This document shows, piece after piece, positions 7,836-15,402 of a stretch of 33,613 nucleotides of DNA (within the stretch, counting starts at the first letter, position 1; the number at the start of each line of letters is the position of its first letter). The notes below the pieces were generated by a model that did not search any database, had not been told where the DNA came from, and saw only the letters and a program-made list of their open reading frames with translations. A program made the translations under genes and the position numbers. This stretch comes from Thermoplasmatota archaeon (GTDB lineage Archaea > Thermoplasmatota > E2 > UBA202 > JdFR-43). The stretch is from NCBI GenBank assembly GCA_029258955.1, contig JAPDJT010000020.1:1-33613 (forward strand), given 5' to 3'.

Positions 7836-8300
7836 AAAAATGAATTAATGAGTGACAAGAGATGAAATGGCATATAGATTGTTCATTAAATGAGATGAAC
7901 CCTGCTGTTGGTTATTATGAAATTCACAGCAACATTGCCATCATTTTTAAAAATAGAAAGAAATACACAAAAAACCTTTATACTTTTTAGCCAGAAATTT
8001 AGATTTATAAAATAATAATGAAAGAAATGATCGGCTATGTTGCAAAGCTTACTAACAATATTCTTTTTCTTTTATTTTTTCATTGGCTAAATCCAGATCT
8101 GTCAAAAAATTAAAATGAAAGAAATATTGTTACAGCGAATTTCATGCAATAAAATAGCATTGATAACCTTCTTTCACTTGTTTATTACTTAAAAATTCAG
8201 GTCGAATAAATGAAAGGGAAAGTTATTATTGGCTTTATTGCATGAAAGAAAGTTACCATGCAACATCTCATTTCATTATCGATGTTGATGAATTCTTTCA
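7836..8300. repeat. Tandem cluster of dispersed palindromic repeats
   Basis: No gene lies between 7788 and 8353. One unit covers about 7896-7948 (GCTGTTGG against CAGCAACATT). Units starting with AATGAAAGAAAT begin at 8017 and 8114, and a unit starting TCGAATAAATGAAAGGGAAAG begins at about 8203. Most are imperfect inverted repeats whose arms pair AATGAAAGAAAT with ATTCTTTTTC-like ends. The cluster reaches almost to the ABC transporter promoter. Confidence 0.6.
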
Positions 8301-8323
8301 TGCGATACCTAAAATCCAATAAT

Positions 8324-8332
8324 TTTAAAAAA
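8324..8332 (+). promoter_or_regulatory. TATA box of the ABC transporter operon
   Basis: TTTAAAAAA is centred about 26 nt before the ATG at 8354. It supports that start over the ATG at 8258, which lies inside repeat DNA. Confidence 0.45.
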
Positions 8333-8353
8333 GATGGTTCATTTAACCTAAAA

Positions 8354-9247
8354 ATGATTGAGATAAGAAATTTAAGGAAAGAATATGATGGAACAATTGC
8401 TGTAAATGGAATTTCTTTTAAGGTAGAAAGGGGGGAAATTTTTGCTTTACTTGGCCCTAATGGAGCGGGAAAAACAACGACAATAAAAGCAATTTTAGGG
8501 TTAATAAATTATGAAGGAGAAATTTTAATAGATGGCAAGCCAGTTAATAAAGAAACAAGAAAATTTATAGGTTATTTGCCTGAGAAAGTTGCATTTTATG
8601 ATAATTTAACAGCATTGCAAACCTTGGAATTTTTTGCGGGGTTGAAAGGTTTGCAGAATGTTGATTTTTTAGAAATTCTTAAAGAAGTTGGATTGGAAAA
8701 AGACGCAAATAGAAAAGTTGGAGAATTTTCAAAAGGAATGCTTCAGAGATTGGGATTGGCTCAATGCATGATTGGCAATCCAAAATTGCTTATTTTAGAT
8801 GAGCCAACTACTGGATTGGATGCAGTAGGAGCTTATGAAATAAGAAAAAAAATAAAAGAGCTGAATAAAAAGGGGGTTACCATTTTACTTTGCTCACACA
8901 TCCTTTCGGAAGTTCAAGAATTGAGTCATAGAGTAGCAATAATGAACAAAGGCAAAATAATAGCCATAGATACAGTCGAAAACTTAAGCAAAAAACTCGA
9001 TTTGAAGCCGAAATTGAGGATAGAATTACAGCATCCATCAATGCGAATCTACAATTTAGTTAAGGAAATGAAAGCTGTAGAAGATGTTAAGATGGAGGAT
9101 AAAATTCTCGAAATAAAATGTTTCCCGCATGCAAAAATATCAATAATGAATGCAATTGAACAAGCTGGAGGGAAAATAGTTGATTTTAAAATGGTAGAGC
9201 CAACATTAGAAGAAATCTTTATAAAAATGGTGAAAGAAGATGAATGA
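8354..9247 (+). CDS. ABC transporter ATP-binding protein (NosF/CcmA type)
   Basis: With the ATG at 8354 the protein is 297 residues and begins MIEIRNLRKEYDG, as usual for the family. An ATG at 8258 would add 32 residues encoded by the palindromic repeat and is rejected. Walker A is GPNGAGKTTT, the Q-loop follows in GYLPEKVAFYDNLTA, the signature is FSKGMLQRLGLAQ, Walker B is LLILDEPTTGLD and the switch histidine is in LLCSHILSEV. A C-terminal domain of about 80 residues ending EPTLEEIFIKMVKE is typical of ATPases paired with ABC-2 permeases. It overlaps the permease gene by 8 nt. The substrate is unknown. Confidence 0.93.
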   Translation: MIEIRNLRKEYDGTIAVNGISFKVERGEIFALLGPNGAGKTTTIKAILGLINYEGEILIDGKPVNKETRKFIGYLPEKVAFYDNLTALQTLEFFAGLKGLQNVDFLEILKEVGLEKDANRKVGEFSKGMLQRLGLAQCMIGNPKLLILDEPTTGLDAVGAYEIRKKIKELNKKGVTILLCSHILSEVQELSHRVAIMNKGKIIAIDTVENLSKKLDLKPKLRIELQHPSMRIYNLVKEMKAVEDVKMEDKILEIKCFPHAKISIMNAIEQAGGKIVDFKMVEPTLEEIFIKMVKEDE

Positions 9248-10673
9248 AATAATGGCAATAGCAAAAAAGGAATTCATGGATAACTGGAGAAATAAATGGA
9301 TCATTGCCCTAACTATAATTTTTGCCTCTCTCACCCTTATAGCATCCTATTTTGGAACAAGAGGAGGCGTAGGCTGGAAGGAAGCAGGAATAACAATTGC
9401 CGTAATGATGTCAATTACACAGATTTTGATTTCAATAATTGGGTTGATGCTGGGATATGCTACAATTGTTGGAGAAAAAAATGATGGTTCATTGTTACTC
9501 CTCCTTTCATATCCTGTTTCCCGAAGGGAAATTATTATTGGCAAATATCTCGGGCTTGGTGCTGTTTTGATTGTAGCTACTGTTTTTGGTTTTGGTATAG
9601 CTGGAATAGTAATTGCAATAAATGCAGGAATAAATATTGCTCAATATCTCCTTTTCATTGTTGCATCTATTATGCTTGGTTTAGCTTACCTCTCAATAGC
9701 AATGTTTATTTCCTGCATAGTTAAAAAACGTTCCACAGCAATAGGGACAGCAATTTTTGTATGGTTTTTATTCGTGCTGATTTGGTCAATTATAATACAA
9801 GGCATGTTGTTTGCAACAGGACATATGGAATTTAAGGAAAGCAATTATTTGCAAATAGAAGGAAAGGAATATGCAAAAATAAATATAGACTTTGACGCCA
9901 AATCAATTGCATATGGCAACAATACAGTTTTTCTTTTAGGAAATAAAATTTATACCTATGATTTGATAAATAAAAATTTTAGTATATTATCTTCCTTAAA
10001 TGACACCTACGAACAAATTTCATATGGAGATGAAAAACTTTTCCTTCTTGGAAAGAAATTACTCATTTTTGATTTGAAAAATAAGGAAACTCATATTCTT
10101 AACTTCTCAGGCAATGATTTGGTATATGGAAAAGGTAAGCTATATATTTTGGTTGAAAAACAAGTCATTATATACAATGTTTTAACAGGAAATACATCCT
10201 TTTTGAATTTACCACAAAAATTTGAGAAAATAGCTTATGGAAAAAATAAGCTTTTTATTGGTAAGGAGGGAAAATTGCTTGAATATGATTTGATAACAAA
10301 TGAAAGCTTAACTTATATGTTGGATACAACTATACAAGATTTAGAATATTGTAATAACTCTCTCCTCATCATAAGCAGATGGGAAGGTTATTCTTTAACA
10401 TGTGGAGACGGCTTAATTTTTTCATTGAAAAGGGAAAGTAAATTAATTATGAAATATCCAGACTGGTATTATATTACAGACTTTTTCAATCCAATAAGAA
10501 GTTATGGAGGGTTATTGGCAATAAATATTCAGCCAGTGAAAGAAGTTGTAGAGAGATTGTATGAAGCACCTCCATCCTTTTATAATTCCTATTCTTTATC
10601 TCTTTCAATGTTCTTATGGATTATTATTCCTCTAATGGCATCAATTTACATATTTAATCGGAAAGATATTTAG
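9240..10673 (+). CDS. ABC-2 type permease with an inserted propeller-like extracytoplasmic domain
   Basis: Residues 1-195 look like an ordinary NosY-type ABC-2 permease: an amphipathic start (MNEIMAIAKKEFMDNWRNKW), about five membrane segments, and the EKNDGSLLLLLSYPVSRREI loop. The expected extracytoplasmic loop is replaced by about 210 residues (roughly 196-405). It contains five repeats spaced 34-37 residues apart, each shaped like Y-G-x-x-K-L-F-L-L followed by a Y/F-D-L-x-N-K turn (tyrosines at 225, 262, 296, 333 and 370). This is a propeller-like pattern. The family signature then resumes as PDWYYITDFFNPIRSY, ending in a last membrane segment. The insert probably senses or binds something outside the cell. 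It overlaps its ATPase partner (8 nt) and converges on prs (20 nt). Confidence 0.88.
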   Translation: MNEIMAIAKKEFMDNWRNKWIIALTIIFASLTLIASYFGTRGGVGWKEAGITIAVMMSITQILISIIGLMLGYATIVGEKNDGSLLLLLSYPVSRREIIIGKYLGLGAVLIVATVFGFGIAGIVIAINAGINIAQYLLFIVASIMLGLAYLSIAMFISCIVKKRSTAIGTAIFVWFLFVLIWSIIIQGMLFATGHMEFKESNYLQIEGKEYAKINIDFDAKSIAYGNNTVFLLGNKIYTYDLINKNFSILSSLNDTYEQISYGDEKLFLLGKKLLIFDLKNKETHILNFSGNDLVYGKGKLYILVEKQVIIYNVLTGNTSFLNLPQKFEKIAYGKNKLFIGKEGKLLEYDLITNESLTYMLDTTIQDLEYCNNSLLIISRWEGYSLTCGDGLIFSLKRESKLIMKYPDWYYITDFFNPIRSYGGLLAINIQPVKEVVERLYEAPPSFYNSYSLSLSMFLWIIIPLMASIYIFNRKDI

Positions 10674-11499
10674 CAATTTCCTTTGCGACGCTAACTTTAC
10701 TATATGCAGTTTCTATTGTATCTGTTGCAACTATTTCTTTACATCCAGCCTTCAAAATTCTTTCATCTGCATTTCCAATAAATAGTCCATGAATGCAAGC
10801 AACATAAATTTCATTTACTCCTTGATTTCTAAGCATTTCAATTGCCTTAACCATTGTTCCTCCTGTTGATATGATATCATCTATAATTAGAACTTTTTTA
10901 CCTGTTAATTCCATATCCTTTACTTCCATAACTACTTCATTGCTACTGATTCTCTTTTTCTCAAAATAATTATATTTGCACCCTATTTTTTCTCCCGCTT
11001 TTTTAGCCATTTCTAAAGCTCCTTTATCTGGTGCAATAACAGCATCTATTTTTCCATCAAAATATTCTGCAAGCGTTGGTGTTGCATCGCATATCCTTGC
11101 TTCTATATCAAAAAATTTTATGATATGCTCTTTATGAGGATTTACCAGTATAACGCTATCTGCATCCTGCTGGATTAATTTTGCCATTTTTTCTGCACTT
11201 ATTGCTTCTCCATTTTCAAAAATTTTATCTTGTCTTCCATATCCATAGTATGGTATCACAACGTCTATTCTCTCAGCCATCCTCTTCAAGGCATCTTGAA
11301 GAAGAAAAAGTTCAATAATATTTTCATCTGGATATGTGCTCTGAACAATTATTGCATGCTTTATCTCTTCATTTATTTTAACATAGCATTCTCCATCAGG
11401 GAATCTTTTTATAGAAACATCCGCAATTTCTATGTTTAATTCATTAGCCAAATTTTTTGCAAGCATAGGTGATGAAGAACCAGCAACTATCTTCTTCAT
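10654..11499 (-). CDS. prs: Ribose-phosphate pyrophosphokinase (PRPP synthase)
   Basis: The ATG at 11499 gives 281 residues starting MKKIVAGSSSPMLAKNLA, matching archaeal PRPP synthases. The TTG-started extension of 16 residues is unlikely. Characteristic segments are KRFPDGECYVKI, IPYYGYGRQDK with the flexible-loop residues, NPHKEHIIKFF, and the PRPP-binding loop VLIIDDIISTGGT. The enzyme makes PRPP from ribose 5-phosphate and ATP for nucleotide, histidine and tryptophan synthesis. It lies 35 nt downstream of lhr on the same strand. A TATA-like stretch near 11517-11526 could provide its own promoter. The 3' end overlaps the ABC permease gene by 20 nt. Confidence 0.95.
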   Translation of the reverse strand: MKKIVAGSSSPMLAKNLANELNIEIADVSIKRFPDGECYVKINEEIKHAIIVQSTYPDENIIELFLLQDALKRMAERIDVVIPYYGYGRQDKIFENGEAISAEKMAKLIQQDADSVILVNPHKEHIIKFFDIEARICDATPTLAEYFDGKIDAVIAPDKGALEMAKKAGEKIGCKYNYFEKKRISSNEVVMEVKDMELTGKKVLIIDDIISTGGTMVKAIEMLRNQGVNEIYVACIHGLFIGNADERILKAGCKEIVATDTIETAYSKVSVAKEIAKYLSD

Positions 11500-11534
11500 A
11501 GTTTGTATGGATGTATTATTTTTAATTTTAATTG

Positions 11535-14192
11535 TTATAAATCCCAAAATTGGCGAGTTCTTGAATATGTAATTTCGGCTTTCAAAATTTCTTTTAGCAA
11601 TTCATCACCGTCTTTTTGCATTGCAAGAATTCTTGATGCGGTATCTGGACCAATTCCATAGCCAGATAACACAAAAATCGCCTTTTTTCCATAAGATGCT
11701 ACCAATGAAGCATTTTTCATGAGCCATTTCCTGCTTTTTCCCATTTCCTTTTTTATTACAGCAAGCATTTTAGAAGAGCATTTTGGGCATGTTGAAGGAG
11801 CCCTATAAACTCTCGTTTCAATTTCATGCCCGCAATTCATGCATTTTAATTTTATTTTTGTTTCTTCTATCCTTCTTTTTAAAGCTTGAAGCACAGAATA
11901 ATCTATGCCATATGGTTTAAGAAATTCCTGCCTCGCTTTTTCTCCTTCTAATGAAATCGGAGATAACGGTTGAATCTCTATTTTTATTTCTCCTTTTCTT
12001 ATTAATTCCAAAGCTTTTTTTGTATTTTCAACATCCATTCTTTCCCATATTGCTTTATTAATAGCTTCTTCCATTAATGGCTTATCTTTAAAGCTCTCTA
12101 TTAGCCTATCAATAGAAATGCTATCATAATCTGCCTCTTTTTCAAGCACTCCAAATTTTCTCGCAGTCTTTATAATTTCCCATCTTATAAATGTGCTTTT
12201 CTTTAAAATAATCTTTAGTAAAGCTTCAACACCTTCAGGCTTTAAGCTAAATAAAATTTCTTTTATTAAGCCTGCATCAATGGCAAATGGGAGTTTGAAA
12301 TATATCCTGTATGCATCACTTCCCATAACTATACTCTCTCCAATTCTTTGTGCAAGTAATGAGCCAATTAATTTTGATAATGTCTCATTAACTTTTGTTC
12401 CAAAATGAGTATTTATATATACCTGGCTACCTTCATATTCAATGGTAATCAATTTATCTGACGGTAACTTAAATCCTTTTTTTATTTGTTCCTCCACCTC
12501 TTTTTTAATAACCTCATCTTTTATTTTTCCCTCTGCAACCAATCTACGAAGCTTTCCCACTTCCCTAGCAACTTCAAATGGAACAGGAATTTCTTCCCCT
12601 ACCCACTCTGGCACCACATACGTTTTTGTTGCTGGAGAGACATATATCTCTCCATTTTTCTTAACAACTTCCCAGGCTCTCCCTTTCATTATAAATCTTG
12701 AACCAATTTCGCAACAACTACTTACAAAACTTTCATCAAGCTTTCCTATTCTTTTATTTGAAGAGATATCAATAACATCGTAGCTTTTTTCATCTGGAAT
12801 CATCGAAATATTATCTATAAAATAAAGGGTTGATTTCCTCTTCCTTTCAACTTTTCCATTTTCAATCCATATTACCCTTTGCTCAAAAAGCTGTTGCAAA
12901 ACTTCATTAAATTTTTGCCAAGATAGTTCTTCAAAAGGATATGCTCTTTTAACAATTTCAAATAATTTTTTTGCTTCTATGCTCTTATATTCAACTGCCA
13001 TTGATATAATTTGATTGGCAAGCACAGCTAATGGATTTTTTCTAACCTTTATTTTTTCAATTTCATTTTTCAATGCTTTTTTAGCTATTACAAGAGCTTC
13101 AGCATATTCCTCTGGATTTATTGCAATTATTTTCCCTTTAGCTACTTTTCCAACTCTGTGACCGCTTCTTCCAACCCTTTGTATTATTCTTGTTACTTGG
13201 CGAGGAGAATTATATTGTAGAACAAAATCCGCATGTCCTATGTCAATACCTAATTCCAGAGAAGAGGTGCATATCAACGCTTTTATTTCTCCTTTTTTAA
13301 ATTTTTCCTCTGCCTCTATTCTAACCTCTCTTGACAATGAGCCATGATGCACTTCAACATTTGCCTTTATCTCCCTTAATCTTGCTGCCAGAATTTCTGC
13401 TGTATCTCTTGTATTAACAAAGAATAGGGTTGCAGTATGCTCTTCTATTATTTCTTTTATTCTTCTCAACAAAGCTGAAGATACTATGTCAAGCTGAAGT
13501 TTTTCTGCAATTTCAATATCATTCTTTTTAACTTTTGGTCTTTCAACTTCTATCTGCATCTTTTTTTCTTGCATTGCATTTATTATTTTCACTTTCCCTT
13601 TTCCAGCCAAAAATCTTGCAACTTCTTCAGGATTACCAACAGTAGCGGAGAGCCCTATTCTTTGAAATTCTCCAGCCAATTCATATAACCTTTCTAAAGC
13701 AACAGCCAGTTGATATCCTCTCTCGTTATCTACAAGTTCATGTATTTCATCTACAATAACCCATTTAACATTTCTTAATGCTTCTCTCAGTTTTTTTCCA
13801 ATTAAAAGAATTTGCAATGTTTCTGGAGTTGTTATAAGCATATTAGGAGGGTGTTTTGCTTGTATCCTCCTTTCTCTTTCTGGTGTGTCGCCGTGTCTTA
13901 CTGCGATTTTTATATTAAGTTCTTTTCCCCAAAGAAAGGTTCTCTGGAGCAAATCTCTATTTAAAGCTCTTAAGGGAGTTATATAAAGAATGTTTATCCC
14001 TTCCCTTTTTTCTTGTGATAAAAAAAGATGAAAAACTGGAATAAGAGCTGCTTCAGTTTTTCCCATACCCGTTGGAGCAATAATTAAGCAATTTTCTCCT
14101 CTCAAAATTTCTGGAATTGCTCTAAGCTGGGGCAAAGTAAGTTTATCAATGCCGGCTTGCTTCATTACTGTCTGAATTTTTGGATGTAGCAC
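11535..14192 (-). CDS. lhr: Lhr-type superfamily 2 DEAD/DEAH-box helicase
   Basis: The protein is 885 residues from the GTG at 14192. Motifs in order are the Q-motif-like LTLPQLRAIPEIL, Walker A APTGMGKTEAA, TPLRALNRDL, TTPETLQ, the DEIH box (VIVDEIHELV), GLSATVGN, and RecA2 motifs LFFVNTRDTAE and IQRVGRSGHR. A winged-helix and Lhr-core region follow. A C-terminal zinc ribbon is also present (CMNCGHEI, CPKCSSK). This architecture matches archaeal Lhr helicases, which unwind or anneal nucleic acids in DNA repair or RNA handling. A TTG at 14198 is possible, but the shared TATA box lies 24 nt from the GTG. An in-frame stop precedes both. Confidence 0.93.
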   Translation of the reverse strand: MLHPKIQTVMKQAGIDKLTLPQLRAIPEILRGENCLIIAPTGMGKTEAALIPVFHLFLSQEKREGINILYITPLRALNRDLLQRTFLWGKELNIKIAVRHGDTPERERRIQAKHPPNMLITTPETLQILLIGKKLREALRNVKWVIVDEIHELVDNERGYQLAVALERLYELAGEFQRIGLSATVGNPEEVARFLAGKGKVKIINAMQEKKMQIEVERPKVKKNDIEIAEKLQLDIVSSALLRRIKEIIEEHTATLFFVNTRDTAEILAARLREIKANVEVHHGSLSREVRIEAEEKFKKGEIKALICTSSLELGIDIGHADFVLQYNSPRQVTRIIQRVGRSGHRVGKVAKGKIIAINPEEYAEALVIAKKALKNEIEKIKVRKNPLAVLANQIISMAVEYKSIEAKKLFEIVKRAYPFEELSWQKFNEVLQQLFEQRVIWIENGKVERKRKSTLYFIDNISMIPDEKSYDVIDISSNKRIGKLDESFVSSCCEIGSRFIMKGRAWEVVKKNGEIYVSPATKTYVVPEWVGEEIPVPFEVAREVGKLRRLVAEGKIKDEVIKKEVEEQIKKGFKLPSDKLITIEYEGSQVYINTHFGTKVNETLSKLIGSLLAQRIGESIVMGSDAYRIYFKLPFAIDAGLIKEILFSLKPEGVEALLKIILKKSTFIRWEIIKTARKFGVLEKEADYDSISIDRLIESFKDKPLMEEAINKAIWERMDVENTKKALELIRKGEIKIEIQPLSPISLEGEKARQEFLKPYGIDYSVLQALKRRIEETKIKLKCMNCGHEIETRVYRAPSTCPKCSSKMLAVIKKEMGKSRKWLMKNASLVASYGKKAIFVLSGYGIGPDTASRILAMQKDGDELLKEILKAEITYSRTRQFWDL

Positions 14193-14212
14193 ATTCAATA
14201 CAACAAGCAGGG

Positions 14213-14220
14213 TTTATATA
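14213..14220. promoter_or_regulatory. Single bidirectional TATA box between lhr and the cyclo-ligase gene
   Basis: TTTATATA reads as a TATA element on the plus strand and as TATATAAA on the minus strand. Its centre (14216.5) lies 23.5 nt from the GTG at 14240 (plus) and 24.5 nt from the GTG at 14192 (minus). Both genes then start without leaders and no second TATA element is visible in the 47-nt gap. Confidence 0.6.
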
Positions 14221-14239
14221 CTTTCATGGACATTTTATT

Positions 14240-14947
14240 GTGGATAAACAAAAAATTAGAGAGAAAATTTGGAAGGAAATGGAAGAAAAGGGAATATCTA
14301 CATTCCCCCCACCATATGGAAGAATCCCAAATTTTGTAGGAGCAGAAAAAGCAGCTAATAATCTTTCTGAACTGGATATATGGAAGGAGGCAAATGTTCT
14401 GAAGAGTAATCCAGATAGTCCTCAAAAGTCTGTAAGGAAAAAAGCATTGCAAGAAGGAAAAACTATATACATGGCTGTTCCCCGCCTCAGAAAAGAAAAA
14501 TGCTTTATTGAATTAAAAGGGAAGATGCTCGCAAATTTAGCTTCTACAATAAAAGGGGCATTCAAATATGGCAAATCCCTCTATCCATGGGAAATGAAAA
14601 AAGTTGATTTAGTTGTTGTGGGTAGTGTAGCTGTAAATAAGAAGGGCGCCAGAGTTGGCAAAGGAGGAGGATATAGTGATATTGAATTTGCAATTGCCAA
14701 AGAATTTAAAATAGTAAGAGATGATACTCCTGTTGTTACAACTGTTCATGATATTCAGGTTATAAATGATGATATTCCAATGAAAGAGCATGATGTGCCT
14801 GTAGATTATATTATTACGCCTGGCAGGATTATAAAAACAGATGGAGAATTTAAAAAGCCAAGAGGAATAATATGGGATATTTTAGATAAAGAAATACCTA
14901 TTTTAGAAATTATTAGGAAAAAATTAAAGAAAAAATCAGTAAAATAG
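14240..14947 (+). CDS. 5-formyltetrahydrofolate cyclo-ligase family protein
   Basis: The GTG at 14240 gives 235 residues starting (M)[17 protein letters not shown]. The upstream TTG-started extension crosses the promoter and reaches into lhr, so it is rejected. Conserved features are [17 protein letters not shown], the lysine/arginine-rich [17 protein letters not shown], and the nucleotide-binding G-rich loop [20 protein letters not shown] conserved HD and a VDYIITP motif come near the end. The family closes 5-formyl-tetrahydrofolate to methenyl-tetrahydrofolate with ATP. Archaeal members may act on a related pterin or have another role. It is divergent from lhr and shares its TATA box. Confidence 0.87.
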   Translation: MDKQKIREKIWKEMEEKGISTFPPPYGRIPNFVGAEKAANNLSELDIWKEANVLKSNPDSPQKSVRKKALQEGKTIYMAVPRLRKEKCFIELKGKMLANLASTIKGAFKYGKSLYPWEMKKVDLVVVGSVAVNKKGARVGKGGGYSDIEFAIAKEFKIVRDDTPVVTTVHDIQVINDDIPMKEHDVPVDYIITPGRIIKTDGEFKKPRGIIWDILDKEIPILEIIRKKLKKKSVK

Positions 14948-15113
14948 AATGAAAGAAATGCTGTCATTGCCATTGTCGCATGAAGAGAAGCATTACTCGA
15001 CTGAGTTAATTTTTTATAATTATTTTTTATTCTTATCTCCGAACAAAAATTCTATCTTATGCAATAGAAAAGTTTAAAAATAAGTTATAATTTAAATATT
15101 GGAGGGGTTGGGG
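14948..15113. repeat. Half-copy of the palindromic repeat and the UPF0058 promoter
   Basis: AATGAAAGAAATGCTGTCAT starts at 14948 directly after the cyclo-ligase stop and continues with CATTGTCGCATGAAGAG, then loses similarity. A TATA-like TTTAAAAA (15073-15080) follows and then the purine-rich ribosome binding site GGAGGGG (15101-15107). Confidence 0.5.
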
Positions 15114-15380
15114 ATGCAGAAGGAGGAATTAATACAATTGCACACTCTCTTTGTGCAAATTAAAAAAGAAATAGAAAGACAATGTAAAGACCTTAACGGA
15201 GCATTCAAAGAATATGAAAAGCTTGGAGTGTTACCTCACCATGTGCATAAATCAAAAAGCGCTCACAAAAAAGCTATATTTATACTTGGCAAGGAAATAG
15301 CAAAACTTTTTGCACACAGCGAATTTTCGGAAATGGGAAGGCTAGCTCAGAGATTTGACAGATTACTTGCAAAAGTTTAA
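15114..15380 (+). CDS. UPF0058 family protein
   Basis: The 88-residue protein begins MQKEELIQLHTLFVQIKKEI, the family hallmark. It contains YEKLGVLPHHVHKSKSAHK and ends in a helix (FSEMGRLAQRFDRLL). UPF0058 (PF01893) is a small archaeal helical family of unknown function. The ATG at 15114 is preceded at 6 nt by GGAGGGG, one of few clear Shine-Dalgarno sites in the window. An earlier ATG at 15099 overlaps that site and is unlikely. The TATA box centred near 15076 predicts a short leader of about 14 nt. The C25 peptidase starts 22 nt downstream. Confidence 0.9.
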   Translation: MQKEELIQLHTLFVQIKKEIERQCKDLNGAFKEYEKLGVLPHHVHKSKSAHKKAIFILGKEIAKLFAHSEFSEMGRLAQRFDRLLAKV

Positions 15381-15402
15381 AAAACATAAGAGAATTCCAC
15401 AT

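Noticed and set aside
8258-8353. A 32-codon N-terminal extension of the ABC ATPase from ATG 8258
   Set aside because: The extension is translated palindromic repeat, and family proteins begin at the 8354 position, which also has a TATA box at the right distance.
7788-8353. tRNA or other structured RNA gene in the repeat cluster
   Set aside because: There is no GGTTCRA T-arm, anticodon stem or CCA-type end. The hairpins match the dispersed repeat family.
12193-12783. Plus-strand open frames inside lhr
   Set aside because: The lhr frame carries all helicase motifs across this stretch.
14180-14198. Apparent 19-nt overlap of lhr and the cyclo-ligase gene
   Set aside because: It arises from TTG starts on both strands. 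GTG starts at 14192 and 14240 fit the shared TATA box and remove the overlap.
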